A stretch of 32,849 nt of DNA. Origin: Chromatiaceae bacterium. Lineage in GTDB: Bacteria; Pseudomonadota; Gammaproteobacteria; Chromatiales; Chromatiaceae. This document shows, piece after piece, positions 1 to 7,750 of the stretch. Where the stretch lies: NCBI GenBank assembly GCA_022340195.1, contig JAJDOL010000054.1:1-32849 (forward strand), read 5' to 3'. The notes under the pieces were generated by a model, which was not told the origin of the DNA, did no database searches, and saw only the letters and a list, made by a program, of their open reading frames with translations. How positions within the stretch are numbered: position 1 is the stretch's first letter; every line of letters starts with the position of its first letter. The translations under genes and the position numbers were made by a program.

Positions 1-1
1 G

Positions 2-352
2 ATCGAGCTGAGCACGCCCGGTGTCATCCTGAATATCACCAGCCTGGGTCGCGCCGGGAATTTCGGCCAGTCCAATTACAGTGCGGCCAAGGCGGGCGTC
101 GCCGCCATGACGGTCACCTGGGCCAAGGAGCTGGCGCGTCACGGCATTCGCGTCGGCGCCATCGCGCCCGGGTTCTGCGAGACCCGGTTGGTCGTAGGCA
201 TGAAGCCCGACGCCTTGGATCGGGTAAAGGCCGGCATTCCACTGCGGCGTTTGGGCCGCCCCGAGGAAATCGCCCATTCGGCCCTCTATGTTTTCGAGAA
301 CGACTACTTCACCGGGCGCGTTTTGGAGGTCGATGGCGGCCTGCGCTTTTAG
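2..352 (+). CDS. SDR family oxidoreductase, 3' part only
   Basis: This is the C-terminal part (about 116 residues) of a short-chain dehydrogenase/reductase; the 5' end lies outside the window. The open frame runs from base 2 to the TAG at 350-352. Visible family features are the catalytic serine strand (NITS), the active-site Tyr-x-x-x-Lys as YSAAK about 11 residues later, the IRVGAIAPG strand after the active-site helix, and the closing FTGRVLEVDGG typical of FabG-like SDRs. The Rossmann glycine motif is missing because it lies upstream. The fold and NAD(P)-dependent redox chemistry are secure, but the substrate cannot be told. It ends 43 bases before scpB on the same strand, so the two could be co-transcribed. 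Confidence 0.9.
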   Translation: MELSTPGVILNITSLGRAGNFGQSNYSAAKAGVAAMTVTWAKELARHGIRVGAIAPGFCETRLVVGMKPDALDRVKAGIPLRRLGRPEEIAHSALYVFENDYFTGRVLEVDGGLRF

Positions 353-395
353 CCGACCACAGATACTGAAAAAATGTAGAGGAAGATCTTTTGCC

Positions 396-1181
396 ATGCC
401 GCTAGTACTCGTTTCCGTCGCGAATGGAATTGGCACCATTACCCTGAATAATCCAAAAAAGCGAAATGCCCTGAGCACAGAATTGATCGGCGATCTCACG
501 CAAGCGCTTGAGAAGATGGCTTTGGATACCAGCGTCCGAGTGGTCGTTCTGCGCGCCGTTGAAGGCGAGAAAGTTTGGTCGGCGGGCCACGATGTCCATG
601 AGCTCCCACAGTCTGGCGGCCGCGATCCGCTATCCTACACTGACCCACTGAGGGCAGTCGTCCGGGCCATACACGGGCACTCGCAGCCGGTGGTTGCCAT
701 GGTAGATGGCAGTGTTTGGGGTGGAGCCTGTGAATTAGTGATCAGTTGCGACCTGGTCGTTGCCTCGCAAGAGGCTACCTTTGCCATTACCCCGGCGAAG
801 CTCGGGGTACCCTACAATTTATCCGGGGTGCTCAACTTTGTAAGGGCCGCAAGCCTGTTGTTTATTAAAGAAGCCCTCTTTACAGGACAGCCAATCACCG
901 CCGAACGCGCGACCTTAGCCGGCTTTGTAAACCATGTCGTTCCCAGCAAGGACTTGGAGCAAGTTACCTATAGATTAGCCACGCAAATTGCCGACAACTC
1001 ACCCCTGGTCATATCGGTGCTAAAAGAACAACTACGGGTGATATCCGAGGCTGCCCCCTTGAATCCTGAGGGGTTTGAACGCGTGCAGGCGCTTCGGCGC
1101 GCCGTATACGACAGTACGGACTATAAAGAAGGTATTCGTGCCTTTCTTGAAAAACGCACGCCAAAGTTTGTCGGAAGATAG
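396..1181 (+). CDS. scpB: Methylmalonyl-CoA decarboxylase
   Basis: A 261-residue crotonase-fold enzyme predicted to decarboxylate (R)-methylmalonyl-CoA to propionyl-CoA in the cytoplasm. It follows Escherichia coli ScpB closely along its length as I remember it: SAGHDVHELP then GGRDPLSY, the oxyanion-hole stretch MVDGSVWGGACE, the substrate loop KLGVPYNL, and the C-terminal RRAVYDSTDYKEG with the ending EKRTPKFVGR. Those signatures separate it from ordinary enoyl-CoA hydratases. I chose the ATG at 396 because AGAGGAAG (378-385) precedes it and family homology starts there; an upstream in-frame start would overlap the SDR gene. Codon use is more AT-rich than in neighbours (several TTA, ATA and TTT codons), which may point to separate acquisition. 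No methylmalonyl-CoA mutase gene is visible in the window. Confidence 0.9.
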   Translation: MPLVLVSVANGIGTITLNNPKKRNALSTELIGDLTQALEKMALDTSVRVVVLRAVEGEKVWSAGHDVHELPQSGGRDPLSYTDPLRAVVRAIHGHSQPVVAMVDGSVWGGACELVISCDLVVASQEATFAITPAKLGVPYNLSGVLNFVRAASLLFIKEALFTGQPITAERATLAGFVNHVVPSKDLEQVTYRLATQIADNSPLVISVLKEQLRVISEAAPLNPEGFERVQALRRAVYDSTDYKEGIRAFLEKRTPKFVGR

Positions 1182-1186
1182 CAGTG

Positions 1187-1258
1187 GTAGGGTGTGGTCT
1201 GGCACGAGTCGCACGAGTGCGGCGTTTCGGCGCACCTCCTGTTGTAGGCACACCCTAC
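1187..1258. repeat. Inverted repeat, REP-like, downstream of scpB
   Basis: A perfect 10-base inverted repeat, GTAGGGTGTG at 1187-1196 and CACACCCTAC at 1249-1258, encloses a 52-base spacer that is itself rich in short CACGAGT and GCGCA-type repeats. It starts 5 bases after the scpB stop. GTAGGGTG ends are common in small dispersed palindromic elements of proteobacteria and cyanobacteria, so this may be a REP or MITE-like copy. It could also act as a transcript end for scpB. No gene is seen in 1182-1416. Confidence 0.5.
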
Positions 1259-1416
1259 GGGGACTCGAGCAACGATTCGCAACAAGCGAAACAGGATAAG
1301 TTGGTAGAAGCGCGATTCGGGCACTTTCCCAACATGCAAGTGGCTAGAAGCCGTTATCGAAGGGGATAAATTCGGTCTGAGAATGGGGCGGCCGAACCGG
1401 TCGCCCCCCGGGGCAC

Positions 1417-2340
1417 CTACCACTTCAAGGCGACGAAGCGCCGCATGCCGTCCTGGCGCAACAGCAACAAGATTCCTCGCCCCTTGCCCGCCTGCTCGAC
1501 GGCCGCGCGAAACTCGGCGGGGCTGCTCACCTTGGTACGGTCGACCTCCAGGATGACGGCGCCAGGCTCGATGCCGGCCATGGCGGCGATGGAGCCGGCT
1601 GGTACCTCGGTGACGACGACGCCCTCGCCCGGCTGCGCGTCCAGCTGCTCGGCAAGCCGCGGCGTCAGCGCCTGCACCGTCAGGCCGATTTCATCGATGT
1701 TATGGGTCTGACCTCCAGCCGCGAACGCATTTGCGCTCAGCTCGCCGATGGTCACCGTCAGGGTCTCGCGCTTGCCGTCGCGCAGAACCGTCAGGCTGTT
1801 GCGGCTACCCGGAGGCGTGGGGGAGACCTGGTTGCGGAAACTGCCGATATCCGTCGCCGGCCTTCCGTCGGAGGACACCACGACATCCCCGGCGCGCAGG
1901 CTCGCCTCGGCGGCCGGCGAGCCCTCGTTGACCTGGGCGACGAGGATGCCTTGGGCGACGTCGATGTCGAGGGGGTCGGCGAGGTCCCGCGTGAGCTGCT
2001 GGATGACGACACCAAGGAAGCCGCGCGTCGCCTCCCCTTTGTCGATGAGCTGATCGGCGATCGCCTTCAGCAGGTTGCTCGGGATAGCGAAGGCCACACC
2101 CATGTAGCCGCCGCTGCGGCTGAAGATGGCGGTGTTCATGCCCACCACCTCGCCGTCGAGGTTGACCAGCGGGCCGCCGGAGTTGCCCGGGTTGATGGCC
2201 GCGTCTGTCTGGATGAAGTCCTCGTAGTCGTTGATGCCCGCGGGGATTTCCATAACCGCCACGTCCGACCGCGGGTCGCGCCCCGTCACCTTGGCATCGA
2301 GCTCGCGCCCGTCATGGAGCTTGACCCGAATCTTCTCCTT
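1417..2340 (-). pseudogene. DegP/DegQ-family serine protease remnant (truncated, internal deletion)
   Basis: The frame reads like the later part of a DegP/DegQ (HtrA) periplasmic protease. It begins at [16 protein letters not shown], just after where the catalytic-histidine strand should be, and keeps the aspartate region (DPRSDVAV) and the nucleophile motif GNSGGP. Two PDZ domains follow (about residues 100-190 and 200-290 of the GTG-started frame at 2289) to the TGA at 1417. The first half of the protease domain with its His is absent. Between [10 protein letters not shown] and [10 protein letters not shown] roughly 45 residues that HtrA proteins normally have (the GNPFGLG region) are missing, with the frame kept. 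The open frame upstream ends at a TAG (2392-2394). A catalytically active protease is not expected; a product with only PDZ function cannot be excluded. Confidence 0.8.
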
Positions 2341-2521
2341 TCGAAAATCCCCACATTTCGATGAGCTCGGGGTAGCTGCCCGCCATTGCGCCTATTGTGC
2401 GCGCAATTCCTCGCCCCAGTCTCTGCAATTTCGTTCCTTACCGCCAGGCACCGCCATCTCCATACAGGCGGGACGCGCCGCCGCATTTCCAGCGGGGCGA
2501 CGAGATCCCGGCGCCGAGCTG

Positions 2522-5242
2522 TTACGAAGGCGGCGGGAACTGGGGCGTCCTGCCGCGCAAGAACCACTTGCGACCATAATCGATACCGAAAATCAGCGGA
2601 ATACCCAGCCAGGCGAGCGCATAGGTCTCCCAGTCGACGGGACCGGTCTGCAGGATCTCCTGCACCGGCGGGAAGTAGAGAATCGCCCAGGAGAAAAGGA
2701 TCTCCGTCGCCACTCCCAGCAGCAGGATACGGTTGGCGAGTAATCCCCGGTCGAGACCGCTGCCCCTCAGGGAGCGCCGTCCGACGACGTTTCCCACCTG
2801 CATCAGGATGATGGTCGCCAGGGTGATGCCGGTCGCGGAGCGGTACAGCGGAGCGTTCTCGGCCAGCTCTTGCCCCCACTGCCAACCTCCCTGATGCAGG
2901 ACCAGGAAGAACAGGCTCAACGAAAAAGCAGCCTGAATCAGGCCCAGGAACAGATAGGAGGTCGCCATCAGCCGGAACGAGAGCAGCCGTTGGTCGAGGC
3001 GCCGTGGCGGGCGTTGCATCGAGTCGCGTTCGGGCGGCTCCTGGCCGAGACCGATGGCGGGCAGCAGGTCGGTGCCCAGGTCGATCGAGAGGATCTGGAT
3101 CACGGTCAGGGCCAGGGGTACCGGCAACAGGACGTAGAGTAGAAAGGGCACGATCTCTGGGATGTTGCTGGCCAGGACATAGGTGGTGAATTTCTGCATG
3201 TTGGCGAACACCGCCCTCCCCTCTTCGACTCCGGAGACGATGGAGGCGAAGTTGTCGTCCAGCAGCACGATATCGGCCGCCTCGCGGGCCACGTCGGTTC
3301 CGCTTACCCCCATGGCAATACCCACATCGGCGGACTTGAGCGCGGGGGTGTCGTTGACGCCGTCGCCGGTCATGCCCACCACCTGTCCCAGCCGTTTGAG
3401 CGCGGTGACGATTTTCATCTTCTGCTCCGGCGTGGTGCGCGCGAAGACGCTGACCCCCGCCCGCAGCCGCTCGACCAGATCCCGCTCACGCATCCGCTCC
3501 AGGTCTTCCCCGTGCAGTATCCGCTCCTCGGCCGAAGCGTCCGCCGTCAAGATTCCGCAGTCGCGCGCGACGGACTCCGCAGTGTCGGGATGATCCCCGG
3601 TGATCAGCAGCACGCGGATACCGGCAGCATGACAGCGGGCCACCGCTGCCGGCACCTCCGCGCGGATGGGATCGTCGAGGGCGAGAAAGCCGTTCAATAC
3701 TAACCCCGGCTCCAGGGATTCCTCCGGGGCCTTGGGATCGGGTAGGCTGTCGAGCTGGCGGGATGCAACTGCGATCACGCGCTGGCCCCCGGCGGATAGC
3801 CGGTGCACGACTTCGTCGCATGCGGCCAGAGCATCCTCGTCGGCCTCGGCTGCCGTGTAGACCCCGCTCTGGAGCCGACCGATCAGAGGGCGCAGCGACT
3901 CCCAGGCCCCTTTGATGGCAAAGAGCACCTCCGAGTTATTGGCAAAGACGCCCGCCTCCCGCCGCTTGGCCAAGTCGAAGGGGAAATGACGCCGCGTCTC
4001 TTTGATGATGTCGTCGGGCGGACCGAACAGCTCGCCGTAGCGATCCGCCAGGGCGACGTCCATGGGGTCGCCCGCCCAGCCCGGGCTCGATCCCTGATTC
4101 GCCGTCGCCGGCCGCACCTCGGAGGCGACGAGCGCGGCCTTGAGCAGCGAGCGCAGGGCCTCTTGGTCGGAGATCGGCTCGCCGCGCACCGGATCGAGCA
4201 GGGCCGCGATCGCCAGCTCGTTGCGGGTCAATGTCCCGGTCTTGTCGGTGCAGATGACGTGGACCGCGCCCAGCGCCTCGACCGCTTCCAGGTTCTTGAC
4301 CAGCACCTGCCTCCCGGCCATGCGCAGGCTGGCCATCGACAGGGCCAGGGTAAAGGTCGGCAGGAGCCCTTCGGGCACGTTGGCGACGATGATGCCCAGC
4401 ATGAAGACGATATTGACCCACAGGGAGCGACCGCTGGCGACCCCGTAGGCGAAGAAGAGGATCCCCATCGCAACAGCGATGAGGGTGAGCACCCGCACCA
4501 TGCGGTTGGTCTCGCGCTGCAACGGCGACAGGGGCCGGCGCACATCGCGCGAAAGGGCCGCGATCTTGCCGAGCTCTGTGCGGTGACCGGTCGCGAAGAC
4601 GACCGCCGTGCCGTTGCCGCGCAGTACGCTGCAGCCGGCAAAGGCGATGTTCGGGCTCTCGATCAGCCGGCCCTTGGCGGGGCCCGTCTTCAGCGCCTGC
4701 GAGCGGGATTCGCCGGTCAGCGGCGCGTTGTTCACCAGCAGGTCTTCCGTCTCCACCAGCCGCGCGTCGGCGGCGATGCGGTCGCCTTCACCGACCAGCA
4801 AAACATCGCCCGGCACCAGGTCCTCGGCCGGCACCTCCCTCTCGGTGCCTCCGCGGCGCACGCGCACTCCTTGCGGCAGGAACTTGCGCAGCTCCTCCAT
4901 CGCCCGCTCGGCACGCATCTCCTGGGCGAAGGCGAACAAGGCGTTCAGCACCGACACGCCGAATAACGCCCAGCCGAGCAGGCCCATGCCCTCGCCCGGT
5001 TGGATCGCGTCGGCGACAAAGCAGACGAGTGCCGCGATGTCGAGCAGAACGCTGAAGAAGTTGACGAACTGCTTGATCAGGCCCTGCAGCCAGCGCCAGC
5101 GTGAAGGCGGTTGCAGGCGGTTGGGGCCGACCTCGCGGCGGCGCTCCTCCGCCTCTCGATCCGAGAGTCCTTCAGCGCGACTGCGCAGCAGGCCGAAGAC
5201 CTCGGCGGCGGCGACCTGGTGGATCTGATTCGCAGCCGCCAT
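2522..5242 (-). CDS. P2-type cation ATPase, Na+/K+-ATPase-like (P2C)
   Basis: A 906-residue P-type ATPase of the inner membrane. Order: N-terminal cation-ATPase domain (about 1-60), M1-M2, actuator domain with LTGES (about 175), M3-M4, phosphorylation motif DKTGTLT with acceptor Asp333, nucleotide domain, hinge motif TGDGVNDTPALK, and M5-M10. The ion-site helices match Na+/K+-ATPase rather than SERCA: NVPEGLL in M4 (Glu291), SNIPEI in M5 (Glu696), and IDLGTD in M6 (Asp721, Asp725). The spacings, 25 between Glu696 and Asp721 and 4 between the two Asp, equal those of animal Na+/K+-ATPase Glu779, Asp804 and Asp808. In M8 the residue aligning with Asp926 looks like Asn (QVGN). No beta subunit gene is seen. 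The start codon overlaps the stop of the upstream Usp gene. Transported ions are an inference: Na+ and/or K+ most likely. Confidence 0.9.
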   Translation of the reverse strand: MAAANQIHQVAAAEVFGLLRSRAEGLSDREAEERRREVGPNRLQPPSRWRWLQGLIKQFVNFFSVLLDIAALVCFVADAIQPGEGMGLLGWALFGVSVLNALFAFAQEMRAERAMEELRKFLPQGVRVRRGGTEREVPAEDLVPGDVLLVGEGDRIAADARLVETEDLLVNNAPLTGESRSQALKTGPAKGRLIESPNIAFAGCSVLRGNGTAVVFATGHRTELGKIAALSRDVRRPLSPLQRETNRMVRVLTLIAVAMGILFFAYGVASGRSLWVNIVFMLGIIVANVPEGLLPTFTLALSMASLRMAGRQVLVKNLEAVEALGAVHVICTDKTGTLTRNELAIAALLDPVRGEPISDQEALRSLLKAALVASEVRPATANQGSSPGWAGDPMDVALADRYGELFGPPDDIIKETRRHFPFDLAKRREAGVFANNSEVLFAIKGAWESLRPLIGRLQSGVYTAAEADEDALAACDEVVHRLSAGGQRVIAVASRQLDSLPDPKAPEESLEPGLVLNGFLALDDPIRAEVPAAVARCHAAGIRVLLITGDHPDTAESVARDCGILTADASAEERILHGEDLERMRERDLVERLRAGVSVFARTTPEQKMKIVTALKRLGQVVGMTGDGVNDTPALKSADVGIAMGVSGTDVAREAADIVLLDDNFASIVSGVEEGRAVFANMQKFTTYVLASNIPEIVPFLLYVLLPVPLALTVIQILSIDLGTDLLPAIGLGQEPPERDSMQRPPRRLDQRLLSFRLMATSYLFLGLIQAAFSLSLFFLVLHQGGWQWGQELAENAPLYRSATGITLATIILMQVGNVVGRRSLRGSGLDRGLLANRILLLGVATEILFSWAILYFPPVQEILQTGPVDWETYALAWLGIPLIFGIDYGRKWFLRGRTPQFPPPS

Positions 5243-6090
5243 CAGTCGACACCTCGATAAACGGCGACGTCGCAGGTGGTGTCGCGCAGGACCCGCTCAA
5301 TGGGATTGCCGTAGACGAGCCGCTCGGTCAGGTTGCGCTCCGAGGCCCCCATGTAGATCAGTCGCGACTTGGTCTTGTTGGCCGCGATCAGGATTTCCTT
5401 GGGGACGTCGTCGGAGACGACCACCTGTGCGTCCATGACCTTGGCGCCGAGGCCGAGCTGCTCGCGAATCTCCTGCTCGACGCGCTCGCAACAGGCCTCG
5501 CCCGGCGAGCGCGAGCGCTCGGTCGCCTCGTGGGACATGCGGCGGAAACGCCCGCGGCGGACCCGTGCGACGGAGAGGATGTGCAGGTGGGACACCTGGG
5601 GGCCGAAGAGCTGCAGGAACGGCAGGGCGGAGCGAAAGTCGCCAAAGCGCTCGGCGACCGGAAGCAGCAGCCGGCGCGGCGATCCGAGCAGGCCCGGCTG
5701 GACGACGCGCAGGGCCAGGACGTTGCAATGCCCCGAGCGCAGCAGCTGCTCCGAGGTGGTCCCGCTCAGGAAACCGCCGCGCCCTTCGCGGGCGCGCGTT
5801 CCGCAGATCAGAAAGCTATTGGGGTTTGCGGGAGCGACCGAGCGGATTGCATCCGAAACTCGGCGGGTCGGTGGCAACAGGTGAACCAGGAGCTCGACAC
5901 CCTGGCGCTTGCACTCACGCTCCAGCCGTTCCAGCTTTTCCCTGAGCTCCACTCCCCTTGCGCGTCCGTCCCGCACATGGACCAGGTCGAGCACGCGGTC
6001 ATCATGAGCAGCCGCCAATTGAACGGCGTAGTGGCTTACCCAGTCGCCGTTGATCGACCCGTCGTACGCGAAAACGAACATGGCGCCCAC
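5242..6090 (-). CDS. Tandem-domain universal stress protein (UspA family)
   Basis: A 282-residue protein with two UspA folds, about residues 1-135 and 136-282. It starts with the typical strand FVFAYDGS. Each half ends in a nucleotide-loop-like stretch: GTRAREGRGGFLSGTTSEQ in the first and GASERNLTERLVYGN in the second, followed by the usual closing strand (CNVLALR and CDVAVYRG). Such proteins bind ATP or other nucleotides in many cases and act in stress survival. The TGA stop shares its bases with the ATG of the P-type ATPase (ATGA overlap), so translation is probably coupled. Usp genes next to cation ATPases are common, which suggests a role in sensing or modulating the pump. It is divergent from the PDZ gene, with a 197-base shared upstream region (6091-6287). 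Confidence 0.88.
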   Translation of the reverse strand: MGAMFVFAYDGSINGDWVSHYAVQLAAAHDDRVLDLVHVRDGRARGVELREKLERLERECKRQGVELLVHLLPPTRRVSDAIRSVAPANPNSFLICGTRAREGRGGFLSGTTSEQLLRSGHCNVLALRVVQPGLLGSPRRLLLPVAERFGDFRSALPFLQLFGPQVSHLHILSVARVRRGRFRRMSHEATERSRSPGEACCERVEQEIREQLGLGAKVMDAQVVVSDDVPKEILIAANKTKSRLIYMGASERNLTERLVYGNPIERVLRDTTCDVAVYRGVD

Positions 6091-6287
6091 CTGCCGCGAT
6101 GGCGTTACATATGGGGGCAGTCGATTGGCTCGGCTGCGAGCCCGCCGCTGCGACTTGCGAGAAAATCACCCTTTAGGCGGAGCTGACACGACATGGATGC
6201 CGTTCGAGAACGCCTTAAGGAACGTTTCCCTGCCCAGACTAGACTAATTCATCGCGTTCGGCACCACCGCCTATTTCCGGTGCTGGA

Positions 6288-7142
6288 ATGGCCAACCGCT
6301 CTGCGGAGACCCAGCTGCGGCTGGCATGTTATCCAATCGAGGAACTCCCCATTAAAGACTACATCGCGTTCGCACTCTTTCTGTCCTTCTCTGTGCCGTG
6401 CAGCGCGGCCTTGGCTGCAAGGCCCGTTGCGGCGCAGCCGGAGCAGACCGCACCTTCCGCCGCCGCGGCCTATCTGGGCGTGGAAGTCGGCTACCTCCCC
6501 CCGGCCCTCACCGCGCACCTTTCCCCTTCGGTCCCCAAGGGCCAGGGTGTGGTGATCCGCCGAGTAGAGCCCGGTTCCCCGGCCGCCGCGACGGGTTTGC
6601 AACCCCACGACCTGCTGTTGAGCTACGACGATCAGAGGCTCTACTCCCCTGAGCAGCTCGCGAAGCTGGTGGCAGTCGACGTGCCCGGCCGAACGGTTGC
6701 TCTGAAGTTGGAACGCGCGGGGCAGATTCAGACGGTGCAAGCTACTTTGGGGGAAGGCAAGTCGTTGCCGATGACCGCGTACCCCTGGCAAGTGTGGCCA
6801 TTTGCCGTCCCGTACCAATTCCCACCGGCGCAGGAGATCCCGGAGGGCGTTGCCGAGAGCTTCGAATCGCTCAGAATCGAGAAGCTCGATGGCGATCGCT
6901 ATCGCGCCGCCATAGAGTACCTGGACGCGGGCGGCGAGACACGAAGCTTCTCGTTCGAGGGCACTCGCAAAGAGCTTCGCAAACAGATCGCCGAAGCGAA
7001 GGAGCTGCCGGCCCCTGTGCGCGATCAGCTTCTCAATGCGTTGAACGCGGGTGAGGGCGTGCCCCTGCCCAGCGTCTGGGGATTCGCCGACTTCGAGGAC
7101 TTTCTTCAGCAATGGCATGATCGCGGGTGGATGCTGTACTGA
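6288..7142 (+). CDS. Exported PDZ-domain protein
   Basis: A 284-residue frame from the ATG at 6288. A hydrophobic signal segment (about residues 24-45, IAFALFLSFSVP then AAL and AARPVAAQ) is followed by one PDZ domain (about 60-150: YLGVEVGYLPPAL, GQGVVIRRVEPGSPAAATGLQ, HDLLLSY). The remaining 130 residues are charged and of no family I recognise. The peptide is probably exported and membrane-attached or periplasmic, binding C-termini of unfolded proteins; that role is inferred from the PDZ domain alone, because no protease domain is present. The start is uncertain: the ATG at 6288 leaves a long polar leader and has only a weak ribosome site, while an ATT at 6351, 6 bases after GAGGAA, would give an ideal signal peptide. 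Confidence 0.75.
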   Translation: MANRSAETQLRLACYPIEELPIKDYIAFALFLSFSVPCSAALAARPVAAQPEQTAPSAAAAYLGVEVGYLPPALTAHLSPSVPKGQGVVIRRVEPGSPAAATGLQPHDLLLSYDDQRLYSPEQLAKLVAVDVPGRTVALKLERAGQIQTVQATLGEGKSLPMTAYPWQVWPFAVPYQFPPAQEIPEGVAESFESLRIEKLDGDRYRAAIEYLDAGGETRSFSFEGTRKELRKQIAEAKELPAPVRDQLLNALNAGEGVPLPSVWGFADFEDFLQQWHDRGWMLY

Positions 7143-7250
7143 TCGCCCGCTCTCACATGCCTCAGGATGCGGCCATGCGCGCCGGCCCAGATAAAATCCG
7201 CGGTCGGAGGATTATCCTGCGCCCATGGCCGCTATGTCGGTGATGCGCAG

Positions 7251-7462
7251 TCAAATTGCGAGGCGACCATAATCCCCGCGCGGCTCGGGCATCGCCCACC
7301 AACCCGGAATCTTGTCGCTGAGATCCATGCCATAGAACCGATGACGGCGGTCGGGGCGATGGACCGGGTAGTGACCCTGGTGGCCACCGCTTGGAATCGC
7401 TGAGCAGCGGCCATCAGCACGAGCGCGACGAGAAAGAAAACAGACGGCTGAAGCTTTTTCAT
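7251..7462 (-). pseudogene. Small lipoprotein gene with a probable single-base frameshift
   Basis: The ATG at 7460-7462 overlaps the acyl carrier protein stop (ATGA). The first frame gives an N-terminal signal (MKKLQPSVFFLVALVLMAA). From there the next frame reads CSAIPSGGHQGHYPV and continues as a hydrophilic, codon-biased tail containing FYGMDLSDKIPGWW and ending GDYGRLAI at a TGA at 7251. Joining the two frames needs one additional base near 7398-7404 and would make LMAAC, a lipobox-like site. As written, the first frame instead runs on in a poor-looking sequence to 7232. I read this as a lipoprotein gene of about 70 residues, broken by a 1-base deletion or mis-sequenced. No family recognised. 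Bases 7143-7250 show no further gene. Confidence 0.5.
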
Positions 7463-7722
7463 CCTTCCTGTTGGTCCCCGACGAGCGGCTGAAGGTAGGC
7501 AAGACAACCCTTCATACCGGAAAGTTTCGGATAGTCGACTTCCGGGATCTTGATTCCCAGTCGTTTCTCCAGGTCGAGCACGAAGTTCAGAAAATCGACG
7601 GAATCCACCTCGAACTGATCTCTGAAGTTGATATCCGGATCGAGTGCGTTCTGATCGATGTCCGGAGCCGCTTTGATCAGGGACTCGGTAATCCGCCGGC
7701 GCAAGCTGTTCTCATCCATCAT
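7459..7722 (-). CDS. Acyl carrier protein
   Basis: An 87-residue acidic four-helix protein of the acyl carrier family. The phosphopantetheine attachment motif is VDSVDFLNF with Ser41, preceded by the usual acidic loop and followed by LEKRLGIKIPEVDYPKL, the helix II-III region. It is not next to fatty-acid synthesis genes. It lies 28 bases downstream of the acetate-CoA ligase on the same strand and overlaps a small lipoprotein reading frame. A stand-alone carrier beside an adenylating enzyme may receive an acyl group from it, although the ligase itself looks like a CoA-type enzyme. A GGGGTA-like ribosome site lies upstream of the double ATG start. Confidence 0.85.
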   Translation of the reverse strand: MMDENSLRRRITESLIKAAPDIDQNALDPDINFRDQFEVDSVDFLNFVLDLEKRLGIKIPEVDYPKLSGMKGCLAYLQPLVGDQQEG

Positions 7723-7750
7723 TCGTTACCCCGTTTATGTGCTTGTCGAA

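Noticed and set aside
3803..4966. A 387-codon plus-strand frame opposite the P-type ATPase
   Set aside because: Rich in Gln, His, Gly and Arg and without domains; it mirrors the ATPase codons.
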